From assembly GCA_038496675.1 (NCBI GenBank), contig CM076654.1:5987101-6051100 (forward strand): a DNA stretch of 64,000 nucleotides, in the 5' to 3' direction. The stretch comes from Rachycentron canadum. Lineage: Eukaryota > Chordata > Actinopteri > Carangiformes > Rachycentridae. Numbering within the stretch: the stretch's first letter is position 1; the number at the start of each line of letters is the position of its first letter. The translations under genes and the position numbers were made by a program. Under the pieces are notes generated by a model. It was not told where the DNA came from. It worked only from the letters and a program-made list of their open reading frames with translations, and ran no database searches. Positions 49,279-62,639 of the stretch are shown piece after piece.

Positions 49279-52200
49279 TCAAATGCTGGGATCCCCCTCC
49301 AGCTTGGTGAGGTCTGGGGCCGTGCCCATGAACATGCTGCGCCCTCGCTCCAGACGGCTCTTTTTGTCCGTGAGGCGGAAGGCCTCCATGAACTCATCGA
49401 TGTCGATGCTGCCGTCCTGGTTGCTGTCGATGGTGACGGCCAGGTCGTAAATGGCCTCGTCCGTGATCTCCATCTTTAGGTAGACGCTCAGCAGCTTCCA
49501 GGTCTGCCGGAAGTCCTCGATGGTGATGAAGCCTGGTGAGGAGGAGGAGGAGGTTAAATGTTAGGAGGTTATGGGTGGATGCTGAAAAGTGTGTGTCACT
49601 GTGTGTGTGTGTGTGAGCCGAGGTGGGGGATGGAGAGACCAGTAGATCAGTGGGTTAATCCTCGTCTTAACTGGGAGGATTCAGGGGGCCATAACCTGCT
49701 GTGTCCTCTTTGGCACGCTACAGGTGGATTAACGGACGCTGAGCTCAGTAGACGTCTGACTCTGGACACAACAAACACTGCACGATGCCCTGACACACTT
49801 TACCCTGAGGCAGACCTCATTAGATCAGGTCTGTGAGTCACTGCAGTCATTTCATCAAGTTGTGAATCATAAGAGGAAAAGATTTTTTAATGTTTGATTG
49901 TTTCTGTACGTATAAAATAAATTTAACCTTTATTTCCCTGTGTGATTATCAGATGCTGATGCAAGATGTAAGGTCTTAAAAGAATCATATTGATTTCTAA
50001 GTCAGTCGAAATCTTCTGACACAGACACATCTTTATCTGATGTCATGTCACTCGTGTTTTCCCAGTAAGGAAATACGACAAATAACAAAATGGACCAAGA
50101 AACACGAAGCAGAGTAAGATTTTAAGGTGGATTTCTCTTTAAGAAACAAGAGAGGAAGAAAGCATACCGGCCGGTGGTGTGTGTGTGTGTAGATGTTCCC
50201 AGTTCACATGTAACATGTTTCAGTGATGAATAAATTATTTACCTGAGTTGTCGGTATCTACAATTCTGAAGATGGTCTCCAAGGTGGAGCGATGGCGGTA
50301 CAAAGTCTCAAGCAGACTCTGGTCAATGTGCTGCAAGAAAAGAAAGTATGAACAGCCAAGGAGGAAAGGGTTTTGAACATTTTTATTTCCATGTAAACAA
50401 CATTTAACCCCTAAAAAATATGTGAACAAACCTGTGGGACACAGGCCTTGGTAGCACTAATACAGGTGTGTTTTTTGGTCTGTACTGAATTCAGTCTTCA
50501 CACAACCTTGATAATTTAGACATTGTTGAAAAGCTCCAAGTCCCCAGACTCTATCTGTTAGGACATATCACTACAGTGTGTTTTCAACACAAAATCAGCT
50601 TCTGTACTTACATCGGTGTTGGGACCAGCGATGGCGAGCTCGTTGAACCACTCATGATAGTCAATCATGCCATCGCTGGTCTTACAGGTGACCAGCTGAC
50701 AGCGCAGCATCCTCCAGGGCAGACCGAGGTGCATCACGCTCTCCACTGCAGTGGCCCAGTCACTCAGAGACACAAGACCTGGTGGTGGAGGAGGAGAGAT
50801 AACGTTAACGCGGTCTTCTTGTGACCAGTCGTATTGGAGGGTGGCTATTTCCATTAACTTTATCAAGTGCCTGATTTCTGATATGAGATTTTAGCCAGTT
50901 CAGCCATTTCCACCCTTGGTTGCACTGTGGCATTGTTCTCTTACTCTTTTGGACACACAGGTTCCCACACACACACAACTCAAGAAATCAACTCCGAAAG
51001 CCAAAGCAGAGCCCGATCTATACAAGTTCAGGCTGAACTTATCAACCACTATTAGCTCACTCAGATTCAGTGATACTGGCACACATATCAGCTAATACAT
51101 AACAGGAAATTGCAGGAAAATGTCAAAAATATGTTTGAGTTTGTTTATGCTGAATGTTTATGTAAAAAAAGTGAATAAAGTCTGATACACTGCTTTTTAA
51201 AATCTCATTTATTTAAAGCAATATCAACCTCTACACTGTATTTAATCTTCAGATACTTTGTAAGATAGTGTGAATAGACAAGCAGCATTTATAATGGCAT
51301 CAAAATATGTTCATGAAACCAACACGTCTCACTGCAGACACTGAGTACAATTTAATTATTAGTATATTATAAAGTATGAGGTATGTAGTCGATAAGAAAC
51401 TTGAACTCCTGCTTTGTAGGTGAAGTCATGACCCACTACAGACGTGACACACACAAGGAGACTCTATTGATTCAGACCATAGGAAGAATTAGAAAGCTCC
51501 TAAAAAGTGGACTTTGAGTTTTTGCCAAACAACTATTTCCAAAGTCCTTTGAGAAATACATGGGAAATGTGTGAGGTTTGTAATGAAATTAAATGACACC
51601 TGATCCTCTGGGGACCGAACTGATTCACACAACTCACACTACACTCACCTGTGTTGTTGCTGTCTAACTTTCTGAAGGCACAGATGAGGTCAGACCTGTG
51701 CGCAAACAGCTGCTCACGCAGGACTTTGAGGGCTGAGCGCTCGGTTCGCCCAACACTGACGACCAGATAAAAAACACAGGTAACAGCAGGTAATTAGCAT
51801 CGATAAAGGCACATTCAAAAAACCCTAGGCAAGGCAAGACTTTAAAGGTGAAGAAATTCTTTAAAAGAAAACAATAGAAATTCAGCAAAAATCTATTAAA
51901 ATAGAATACAATTTTAAAATTATTTTTTTACACAACCATTGACAAAGTTTTTGCAGTTTTTTTCCTGCAAAAGCAGAAAACTAATACTGTACTTTTGAAA
52001 TATTCATAAATATCAGCAATTTAGCGTTTTGGTCTCATATTTGACGGATGTTTCACTAAACTGATAAGAATGTCAACAATGTGACAACATTTTTTTATGA
52101 TAATTGAATCATTTTGTGAAATTCTCTTTCTCTATCTCTTTCTGGCTGAGTGTCAGAAAAAAAGATCAATAAGATCATAGCTACAGCTGGCGCAAAGTTA

Positions 52201-55200
52201 GCTTAGCTTAGCACAAAGACAGGCCCTCGCAACAGGTAAACAAAACAAGTTTCTCCTTGCTTAGGTCAAGGACGGACATGAGATTGGTATCAGTCTAACT
52301 CTGGGTAAGAAAACAAATATTCACAATAATGTTCTTTTTTTTTTTTTTTTTAAACTGTGTTTTGGGTGCTGCTATAGCATTTTTCACTGTTTTCTGACAT
52401 GAGCAAAAAATAAACTGATAAATTTGAGAAATAATCAACAGATAAACTAATTGTAGCATTAGCTGCAACATACCTGGAGTTACAATAAAAGGCCAAACCT
52501 ACGTAAATGGGTTACTTTAACTTTTTTTTATTTTAACTTTTAGTGATTGAGTGATGGATAAATGTTTTCTGGTAGTTTTTTGTACCTTTGTCTCACAGTG
52601 AGCTCTCTGGTCATGCTGCTGGCCTGGTACTGAATCATATAAGGCACAAGGTCTGGACCCAGCTTCACGTAGGCGCCTCTGTTGCTTCCCACATCATAGT
52701 AATTGGAGGCAGAGAACAGAGTGAGGACCTAAGTGAAATGAAGGAGAAGTTTGATATTTAAGTGAATTTTAACAGCTCCCTTGAATGAAACACATCTGCA
52801 ACCATGTCAGTGATCTATGTAGCTGAATTATTGGTCAGTGGGATTATTATTGGTCTCTGTGGGGCAGCAGTGTCTGAGCTCACCTTACGGTTGTGGCAAA
52901 ACTCGTAACCGTCCTGTTTACACTCGTGGGAGCGGATGATGAGCTGCAGATTGTGTTTGTTCAGAAAGTCCTCTGTGATGTCTGGGCCCCAGTAGCAGCC
53001 TCCACCTCGCACTTCGTTGGGCATGCAGCCATCCTGGGTTATTGGGTCACTCCACAGCAGGTCCAGGACCTGGAGGCACATGGGAACGACAGGAGGGAGA
53101 TTTTTCATTTATTGGATTATTTTGTTTTAAGTAACTTTACCTAAAGTAACTTTGAACATGGAGTCTGTGAATGCCACTGAGAATGAAATCTGTCTATAGT
53201 ATAAATGGCTGCTTGGGACAAACATTACACCGGTTAAATTATATGATTTTAATCAAAATATTTCTACAGCATGGCTGTACTCTCTTGGTTTTATTTGATT
53301 GTGCTGCAAATGAAAGTGTTTATGTCTGTTTAATGTTTTTTAAGAGCAAAATCATTGTCTATATTCTCTTTTATCTGAAATTCAAGCAATTAAGGCCTTT
53401 TTAAATTCATAAAATAAAAAGATTATTATGCAATGTCAATTTTTAAGTGTTTTACAGGATCTGCTGTTATTTCTGTTTACCATGGGTTAATGCAAACAGT
53501 CCTGAAAGCATCATTTTACCAGACAGTCTGCTGACAATGATACCGTGAGTGATCTCAAGTGGCATGTTTGAAGCTGTACTGGCCGTTCAGCAGAGCCACA
53601 CGAGACCCCTGACTTCTACAGACTGTGCTTAAGGTGATGACGACCAGCTCAAAAAGCAGATTTAGTTCAGAGCAGAGGGATTAATGATGCTGTGGATTAC
53701 ACCATGTTCAGGTCCACAATCCATAGCTCTAAGTGGTGATTACTGATGGAGCGTTTATCATGTTGTGGCTGCTTCAGTCTACTGGGACAGAGCTGGGGCA
53801 CAAAGGCCAAGACCTAACAGTCACAGTCACTAACTAAATATCTCACATGGGACACTGACAAGCCTGTAAAAGCTGTTTTTCTATGGGGGGTCAAGTATTT
53901 GACTTGTAGTAACTTTACATCGATGTTAATATTGAATTTTGAATTAGAATTAGATTTAGAAACAAAAATTTTAAATATAAAATGTTTATACATGTTTAAT
54001 GAGAAAAGAAATGCACTAAACATGTTGGTTAGAGATTGAAGACACAAATGAAATAATATTCAGGTTTTTTTTTCATTTTGGGAGAAAACCAAAGATCTGT
54101 TGAAAAGTTTGGCATAAAGATCATTTTTTTAAGGAAATCTTAAGTAAATAAAATATTTTCCCTGCTTTGTGTGTCTTAACATAGTCTTGTGTATATTAAC
54201 ATAACGACTATGACAAGATAATGTATCTAAAATAACTCAAAAACATAATGAGTTCACATTTATCACCAAATAAAAATTTGTTTGTGCATGTGTGCATATT
54301 TTATAGTAGTCATATTTGAGCATTCATATTTGTTTATCCTTCTCAGAACTATTAAGTTGTAATAGTGTTTCACTTACTTTGGTTTAAAGCCTTTACATTA
54401 CGCAAGGTTTATCATTAACAGTATTGGAGCCAGGTTCAAGGAAAGAATAAGACTAATTTTGGCAGCACTAATGTGATACTTTCAGAAGCTGACAAACACG
54501 AAGACAATGAGGGAGCAGCTGACTTTTTAAATGGTATTAAAGAGGACAGAAATATATCTCAGAGTATCTAAGCTCAATATTCATTCCTCGCCTGTTTCCA
54601 TTCTTCCTTGGCGTGGTCACTGTTGACAGAGTCCGACGACACAGACAGAGTTATGTCTTTTTCCGATCTGTTGGTCACCGAGTTAAAGATGGACTGTCTC
54701 CTCCTGCGGATCTCCAGCCCGTCCTCTGACACCTTGAGCCGGTCAGAGAAGTCCTGCAGCGAGCGGTTCTGGAAGCTGTCACGGGCTCCCAGAGGTTTGG
54801 GATACGTGAGGGAGGCCCGACGCTGGAAGAGCCTGTTGTTGGACCAGATGTCATCGTCCATGTCTGAGTCAATGGACGTCCCTGCTGAGCTCAAAAGCTT
54901 CTTCTTCGGAGGCCTCAACGCTGAAACATACTGGGAAAAACAGAGAAGAGCACAGATTTCAGGGACATGAAATTAATGTAGGTGTATCTGCGTTTGATGC
55001 AGGTGGAATAACAGTCTATGACAGCTTCCTCACATTGTGTCTGTCCAGTCTGGTGAGGAGGCTGAGGTCTGTGGTATCGGAGATTCCTCCATGGAGAACC
55101 AGCACCTTCTGGTCGATCACCGTCGCTAACGGTAACCAGCTAAAAATCTTCTGCAGCAGCTTCAGGATCCGTTTGCCGTGCATCTGAGGAGAAATACAAA

Positions 55201-58200
55201 CACGAGACGATTTTATTCATCCTGCTCTTTTTTTGTTTGTTATTAAATATTTTTTACTGTCTTCTAGATCTTAAGATACATTTTTGTCCCATGTTATGCA
55301 TGTTTTAATGAAATCTCTTTATTTGATAAGTTCTTCTGCAGCATGTATCAGCATGTAAAAACGCTGTTTCAGATTGTTGGTGTGATTTATAAAAAATAAA
55401 TAAATAAAATAAAATTAGTGGTAAATATGCAAAGGAATTCAGGCTACTCAGTAATAACAAGTAAATCTGAAACATTTGGGATACTTGAGGTCATCTTTGG
55501 ACCACGTCAACCTCCCTGACTCACAAGAAGCCATCAACAGAGTCAGATGTCCTGCAGTCAACAGATTTAATGACTGAAATCCTCTTAGCTGCTCGGAGGA
55601 GGAACTAGTATTGTTTTGGGAAGTAAAGCAGTCTATATCAGGCTTTAGCAAGAATGTGTAGGCAAAGGGGATTGAGACCATTTTGATTTGTTGTTCCAAA
55701 GATAGTAGGGATAAGGACACATTTTGGCTCCATACATTAGTCTGATATGTTTATACCAAGAAGTAAACAAAGGAAGATATGTAGGTTTGCAGGGCTACAT
55801 GATATGAATCTACCTTGTATTTAGTCAACACCTCCTTTGTGAAGCCGTACCTGAACCAACCAGAGACAGAAGGTAAATGTTAGAAAATTTGACTTTAATT
55901 ATACCTGATGTTGACAAATAAGACCCGCAGCTTCATTGTCCCATTTGTTTTACCTCAGGTTGACTATATGATCTTCGTGGTTTCCCCTGTTCAGGTAGAC
56001 GTTGCTCGGATACACGAGCAGGAATGAAAACAGGATAAGAAGGATCTCAATGGAGTCTTTGCCTCGGTCTACAAAGTCTCCATTAAAGACGTAGGGCTTC
56101 TCCAATGACGGCATGCCATTCTGTAATGGACACAACAGCAGAGTAAAGCTGTGTTAAAGGGTCACTCTGTAAACTAAAGGTAAACAAATGATCAGCCAAA
56201 GGACAGAGACTGAAAACAAAGGATTACAGATCCCGTTTCACTCCCTAATTGATTAGGTGAGGGCACAAAAAGTAAAATCTTTGTTTTAACTAAAAATGTA
56301 AAAGTTTAGAACAATTATTATGACAATTATTAAAAATTCATGTTTTTGGACAGGAGATGTCACCTTGAGCTTTCAGAGTTTTCACTTTTTCTTTCAATTC
56401 GTCAATTAATCTATTGATCAACAGCTACAGCCCTGCTACTGTTATCTCATGATATATTGGAGGTATTTGCTGAAGTAAAGTAAATACTTGAAAAATAATA
56501 AACAATGAAATTAAATAAGATTTATTTCAGCATTGAGAAGATGAGGTCCCGACCTTGTAGAAAATCAGCAGCAGGTCTTCCAGTTGGCCATGCAAATCAC
56601 CTGTAATGCAGAGGACGCGTGAAACAGAGTGCACATCATCTCTGATTATTCTCCCCTCAACAAAAAAATATCATGGGTTTTATTGAGCTCACCACAAATA
56701 GTGATTTCTTTGCTGTGGCAGGTGGAGATGCGGTTGATATTTGGAAACATCCGGAGCAGCTTCCATGTCTCTAGCAGGAGCTGGAGGACGTAGCGTGAGT
56801 GTAGCTGCTACTGGGAGAGAGACTTGTTAGCAAGAAGTGTTTCAGTTGCAGAGACAAACACATGAACATTCATCAAACCAGCAGTATTTGATCACTGCTA
56901 TGATATTGTAATTTATGTATGCATGCCTTTTGTCCCCGTTTCTGGCACAAATGTTCAAAAAAATACACAAAGTAAGAAAGAATTTTCCAAGGTGCTAAAG
57001 AACTTTGTTGAAGAGACAACTCTGACACTTTCCTAAGCTCTTAAACGCGATTACAATGGTCAGTTTGATACAGAAAAGTATTTCCTCTCGTGGCTTATTT
57101 GGACAGCAGCGCAAGAACTGAAGTGTAACAGCAGTATGATTTATATTCTTATCTTACACATACAAAAGCAAATTTGCTGTAGTGAAATTAACACAGTTCT
57201 GTATTTAATCATAACCAGCAGAGTAGTGGCTGGTTAGAACAGTGTTAAAACGTCGTTTAAACTGTGCTTTGGTCGACAGGCAGTTGTCTGGGGATGTTCA
57301 CAATGTCAAGAGCCCCATGTGGGAAAACAACCATATAGATTTATGTCACAGTCTTTGGTAATGAAAAGCAGATGTCACAAATTTCCTGTTGCCCCACTGC
57401 AGTTGTTGTCATTGTGGATTTTCGACATTCATTCAGTGACACATTTGCTATTGACTGAAATATTGTTATTGCATTTTTAAACTGTGTATTTGCCTTAAAA
57501 ATCCAGCATTAGGGTGAATTTTAAAAATATTGGTCATGTTATTCATGTTATTCAAAAACCACTGTATATGAGCAAAGGCCTCATGTTTTAGACTATTGAG
57601 CTGCACTGTACTGCTGTGCACCTACTTTCTTCATCCTGAAGGCCTCCACCATCCCCACTGCCTGCTCCACCGTCAGAGGGAAGGTGAGGTGTGGTCCTGA
57701 GTATATCTCCGGAACCTCGATGTTCTTGTAGCAGAAATACCTCTCCCACTCTGCGTCCCGGCAAACCTCATTCTCTCTAAAGATGTGCGAGATTAAATTT
57801 CCTGGGAGGAGACGGTTCGAACTCAAGAGATTCAGTTTTACACAAGGAAATTCCTGAGTAATACAGTTTGTCAGTTGAAATGTGTGAAATCTTACGTTCA
57901 TTGCTCGACGGTGTGAAATTGTCCATGAGGTAGCCGAGGAAATTATAAAGCTGCACAGGGAAAAGAGATGAGATCTTGAGCTTGTTGTTTTATTACTGGA
58001 TAGTGAACACTTGATGATCTCTGGTAGGTTGTCACCTTAATCTGAGCCTGTTCTCCAGAGTATTCGATGGACTGGAAGATGTGCCAGGTGTATCTCCGTC
58101 TCATCTCTGTGCGGGCCACGTACTGACGGTACCATCGCTGGATCAGGACAGCAGCTTTGATAGCTGAAGCACAGACGACAGGTGATTAGAAAATCATATA

Positions 58201-59284
58201 ATGACACTGCAGAGATGCAGATGGATCCGTTTTCATGCTTATATAGTTCTTAAGACTTGGAATTACACTGAATTGATTCAGTCATATAATGCTATCATTT
58301 TTCCAAACTTTGTGTTAGGAAATTTCAGAACACTCTAAGTCCCAATATTTAGCATTGATAAGAGTAGACTGCACAAACAATATAATAAATAATAAACTAT
58401 AATGTGGCTGTCAGCAGATATAAGCATCATATAACACTCATAAGTGGAGCCCTGTGTATAAACAGTTAATGACCGATTATAAACAGTTTATAATATACAA
58501 TTAATCTTCAGAGGAAAAATAGTACATTTTAACATTGTACACTGTAAATTAAGCATTAACACATATGTCCTAACTTTCTACTACTACATTAGATTGTGTT
58601 ATAAACCATTTAATAAATATTTTGTTTCCTGCCTAAGATTTTGGAAAAATATTTGTAATAATATTGTGATATTCTATTATATTATATATTAATTCATAAA
58701 TAGTGTTTACTTTTTGTTTATCTAAGTCAGGTACTGTTTAGACAACTTATAATGTCCTCCATCAGAGAAAGTATAGGTACTTGCATGCTCATGAAGAATA
58801 TTAGCGGTTGAGAGTCATAAATTGAGCTGAAATAATTTGTCAATTAATTGATTAGTCTGCTGATAGAAAATTAATAACCTCTCTATTTCAATAATTAATT
58901 TTCATTTCATTCATTGATAATAAAAAGAAATTGCTAGTTATAGCCCTATGCGTTTTGGTTTTGTAGAAGTTGATTTTTTTCTACAGTAAAATGTCTGTAA
59001 AAGTTTTTTCTGCTTGAGTTGGACATTTGATTATTTCTGACAGACCCAGGTCAGTGTAGTTTGAGCTTAACATCTAGCAAAAAGCAACAACGAGGTAAGA
59101 CAAGTGTGGCTTACTTGTGACGGCTGCATGAAGTGGAACAGAAAGACAAAAAGAAATGCAGATACATTAATAAAACAAAACAAAAGGCAGAATTATCAGT
59201 CTCTGTTGAACTGTCAGCAGGATCATGGTTACCTTTTCCAGAGTGTTTGTGAAACTGTTCGGACTTCGTGACGCCACATCCCAT
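49279..59284 (-). CDS. ppef2: Serine/threonine protein phosphatase with EF-hands 2
   Basis: Exons on the - strand: 59233-59284, 58036-58163, 57896-57950, 57626-57801, 56693-56807, 56554-56600, 55954-56120, 55814-55850, 55034-55183, 54592-54930, 52884-53069, 52586-52728, 51649-51755, 50612-50778, 50243-50330, 49279-49532. Phases agree and give 736 aa (human PPEF2 753). The N-terminus MGCG fits N-myristoylation at Gly2 and palmitoylation at Cys3. An IQ motif (IQRWYR, about 25-30) binds calmodulin. Phosphatase metal and catalytic motifs are intact: GDLHG (176-180), GDFVDRG (205-211), GNHED (237-241), HGG (290-292), RSHE (468-471) and FSASNYY. A basic/acidic Ser-rich insert of about 110 residues (310-422) splits the catalytic domain, as in the family. 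Two good EF-hand loops (648-659, 688-699) follow a degenerate one (about 562-573). PPEF2 is known from photoreceptors and pineal. Similarity to the human insert flanks (EEWRQ/VVDILWSDP) and the scarb2 neighbourhood favour ppef2 over ppef1. Confidence 0.92.
52130..52270 (+). repeat. Dispersed teleost repeat in a ppef2 intron
   Basis: ggctgagtgtcagaaaaaaagatcaataag, atagctacagctgg and gttagcttagcttagcacaaagacagg follow the order of the repeat copy at 38351 and are the clearest match in the window to its tagcttagcttagc core. Confidence 0.6.
54590..54591 (-). other. ppef2: Non-canonical GC splice donor of ppef2
   Basis: The exon 54592-54930 ends ...TGGAAACAG|GCGAGG. Protein similarity requires EEWKQ to join VLDLLWSDP of the next exon (high end 53069, acceptor CTCCAG) in phase 0. 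No GT donor in the vicinity keeps the frame: the nearest upstream GT would leave a different phase and drop EEWKQ. The intron is therefore GC-AG. The alternative of reading on adds only ARNEY and a stop. Confidence 0.8.
59115..59123 (-). other. ppef2: Candidate 9-nt microexon of ppef2
   Basis: On the - strand the 9-nt CCGTCACAA is flanked by TTCATGCAG upstream and GTAAGC downstream. Exon 1 ends and exon 2 begins in phase 1, so insertion keeps the frame and adds three residues just before the IQ motif (K-A-I-K-A-A becomes K-A-V-T-T-I-K-A-A). Without it the protein aligns to human PPEF2 without a gap here, so it would be alternative if real. Confidence 0.3.
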
Positions 59285-61300
59285 GACTGTTCCTGCTCAA
59301 AGCACCACACATATACATGAAATCACACAGAACTAAACCTAAAATGTGGGAAAAAAAATTTAAGTTCAGTATTCACACACAGAATCTAGTGTGTTTAATT
59401 ATATTCTTCAACTTCCAGCAAATTGATTTTGATGCTGGTATACTAAAAGGCTAAATGGCTTTCTCTTTCATTCATAAAGAGCAGGAAGTTGAGCATGGTT
59501 CGGCACCAGCAGGGGAGCTGAAGGAGGAGGAAGTTCAACTTTGTGACCTTTTAATCTTGTTATCTGCTGGTTTACACCTGACTGCTGTGATTGGCCTCAA
59601 TCCTGGAGCATAGGGTTGTTTTTGTCCCAATTCTACGAAGGTGCAACTATGTTAAGCTATCTACGAAACTGAGGAGGCAGGAAATACCTTCACTGCCTGA
59701 ACTTATTTTAATGAAATGAAATAATCAAAAAACAGAAACTGCATTTTTAAATGTCCTTTTGTTGTTTGTTAGTAAATTTGGCCTAAATTGCTGTTCATAG
59801 TTTACAAACCCCATTAGAAGATTGAGGTTTTAAAATATGAACATGGTAATATTAATAAACTGTGTTTGACCATAACTTATTTGTTTCAGATAGCTGGTTT
59901 TGGCTCGCGTAAAAGAACAGATGGATGACTGACGTCACATATAAAGATATTTAACAGCGAGCCAAAGTCATCCAATCAGAGTTTTCAGGTCTAATCAGAT
60001 CAGATTCTGTAAATGAACCATTCATCCAAAGGAAAATAATACTATGGGGCAGTGGACTAAAAAAAGGGGACCAAAACTGAAACTTAAGTCCTGAAGAAAA
60101 ACAAAAAGTACCACTACTAAGAGACTTAAATCAGCTGTTTACTTACGTAGTCACCTCCTCTTTTCAGCCACCAGTTCCCAAGTTATTTGGCTGTCGACGC
60201 CTTGAGTCAGAGAGTATTTAAACAGCCATTTGTTCTGTTTCATCCTCCACCAGTCCACCAGGATCAGGCCAAGACCTGCAGGATGACATTCAGACCGGTC
60301 ATTGTAGGTAGATGACTGACAGTAGCGTCCAGTAACTCACCACAGACACCACATGTGTGAATCCATCAACACTGTGTTGCTACCCCCTAGTCTGTGCCGA
60401 GGCTGGTTTAGTCTTTAGTCCCTGTGTGTGTGATCGCATAATCAAGGCACCGGGCCTCAAGTGGATTACTTGAGCTAATGACTTGATGCGACTAGACTGG
60501 TCTTTATATAGGAAGGTGGCAAAGTGCACAGGTAAATGTGGGTGTGGCTGGCGTCTAGTTTTGGTTTTGGAAGTGTTTTTGGTCACAGGTGAGTCCAGGC
60601 TGGTGTTTGCATGTGAACTCAAGTGAGTTTGTGGGAGCACAATTAAGTTACATAGTTCCACAGGAATTCTTGACTCTTATGAGATCTTACCAAATGTTGA
60701 GCCAAATGAGGACACCTTTGTGTCACTGCAGTAGCTGAAGAGGCTGATATGATGTTATAGGTCTGTTCAGTTGAAACTGTTGAGGCCAGGCTGAAAGAAA
60801 AGCAAACATACAAACAAACAAACAAACCTCCACACAAACAGGTTTTTACAATACACATTACTGTGTTAATTACTGTATTAGTTGGGTTTCACAAATGGTT
60901 TTCTTCAATGTGAACCCAAAAAAAAAAATACAATTAGGACTCAAAATGCCTCAATAATATAATAAATATAATATAATATATAAATAAAACCTAATGATAA
61001 ATGCAAACCACAAAGATTCCACATACCTTTTTTTTTTGTCTTTTCAGGCAAAAAAGACAGAATTCCTATTTCATATATGGATATAAAACAATTGCCATGG
61101 AGGTGAAATAGATTAACCAGCAAATTGGAGGTATTTTTAATAGATGAACGCCTGAAATGATTAGTTCATTTTCTGATATATATCCATGTAATATGTTACA
61201 CGTGGCTAACGTTTTAGTTAACTTTTTAAATACAAATTCCACATTTAAATATACATTTTGGGGATGGCATCAAAACAGAATGTCAAATCCAAAACAACTT
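59285..61300. other. Upstream region of ppef2
   Basis: No coding exon is seen. It includes a CRE/TATA pair at 59930-59946, an AP-1-like TGAGTCA at 60203-60209 and AT-rich stretches near 60,900-61,130. A further untranslated ppef2 exon could lie here, but none is clear by eye. Confidence 0.4.
59930..59946. promoter_or_regulatory. Consensus CRE next to a TATA-like motif
   Basis: A perfect palindromic TGACGTCA (59930-59937) is followed two bases later by TATAAAG (59940-59946, + orientation), 650 bp upstream of the ppef2 start codon. It could be a cAMP-responsive element of ppef2 (the CRE is symmetric) or a + strand promoter. No + strand gene immediately follows. Confidence 0.4.
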
Positions 61301-62162
61301 TTGAAAACCGTTGCTTTTACAAACACACCTGAGCGCTGTTGCTCTTGAACGCGTCCCTCGCCGACCAGACGATAACGAAGGTGAGTTGACTAATGTCGGT
61401 TTGTCAGCAACTAGAGCAACTTTCGACGGCTCCTGCAACGTGTCCTTTGTTTTTTCTGGATAATACTTAACGTTACAATGTAATATTTTGGATAGAAGTG
61501 GTAAAATTAAGTAGGATACGTTGTGTACGCACGTTGTTCCGCTTGTTAGATAACAAAGGGGCGTTTGCGAGTAACCGGAAAACACAAACACTGATCAACT
61601 CTGGACAAATTTAGGGCCATATACACAAAAACTAACGTAGTCCGTGTTAAAAATGTGTTAAATTCAACTTAATGGTCATTTTGGAGGCTGAAGTTTGTTT
61701 CTATTATTTTGCCCACCCTATTTATATCAGTGAAGGTAAACTAAAAGTAAACCTCTGCAGTGCTGTTGTCTTATTCCACCTTAGTTTTAGATAGATGTAC
61801 CTAATAAACTGAAACCTGCGTGTATGTCCAATATGTTAGTTAAACACCCAGTCACCTGTTTATTAGGTTAATCTACTTACAACTAACAGTGTGTTATGTG
61901 TAGAAGCGGCTATATAGAGGTGTTACTTATGGAGGCTGAGGGAGATTGTGTAATTGTTTATTTTCCATGGTCACTGTGTCTCATCTGATCATGACTATAT
62001 AAAGTTTTTTTTTCAATACATTGATATAGTTTTAAATCCTTATATTAAAAGACATGACAAGACATATGGAACTGACTGTAATCTTCATATCCTGTGCTTT
62101 GATTTTAGGCACTGGGATTGTCAGTTCATCAACATTGAGATCCCTGCTGCCTTTTAATGACA
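61301..62162 (+). other. Possible spliced 5' exons of an unidentified transcript
   Basis: A CpG-bearing stretch near 61340-61380 ends in AACGAAG|GTGAGT (donor at 61381). At 62109-62162 a 54-nt block has a good acceptor (TTTGATTTTAG) and donor (GTAAGT). Two of its three frames contain stops; the third is open but unrecognised (TGIVSSSTLRSLLPFND). They could be untranslated first exons of a gene to the right, or chance splice-like signals. Confidence 0.25.
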
Positions 62163-62639
62163 GTAAGTCATTTACAGTATGGTATTGTTATTAGTGCAGG
62201 GCCACACTGAGTGCAGAGTCTTCTCAGTCATTCAGATTATAATTATCCAAGATAAATTAAGGTAAAAGGGCAAAAGTATTTGGTTCAAGATACTTGAAGA
62301 ATTTCTCATGTAAGAGGCTTCTTCAGTTCTGACTGACCAATGAGGAGACCCAGGTATTTAGCATCTGTGTGGTCATTATCAAGGCCAGGAGGACTAACAA
62401 GTCCAACATTTCCTAGACAGGGGAAAAATTAAACTTGGCTGCTTTTATCTTTGCATGATGTAAAGAAATATAGGCTAAAAAATGGGTGGTGCAAGTAATA
62501 GCTACATTCATCTTAAAACCAATGACACTGGTTTGAGTCAAAAAGTCAGACAAATCTGATCAAACATAAACTATACACATATTTTTCGATAAAAGTTATT
62601 TACTCTTCTTGAGGACAATTGGGAATAAATGTCAGTGAA

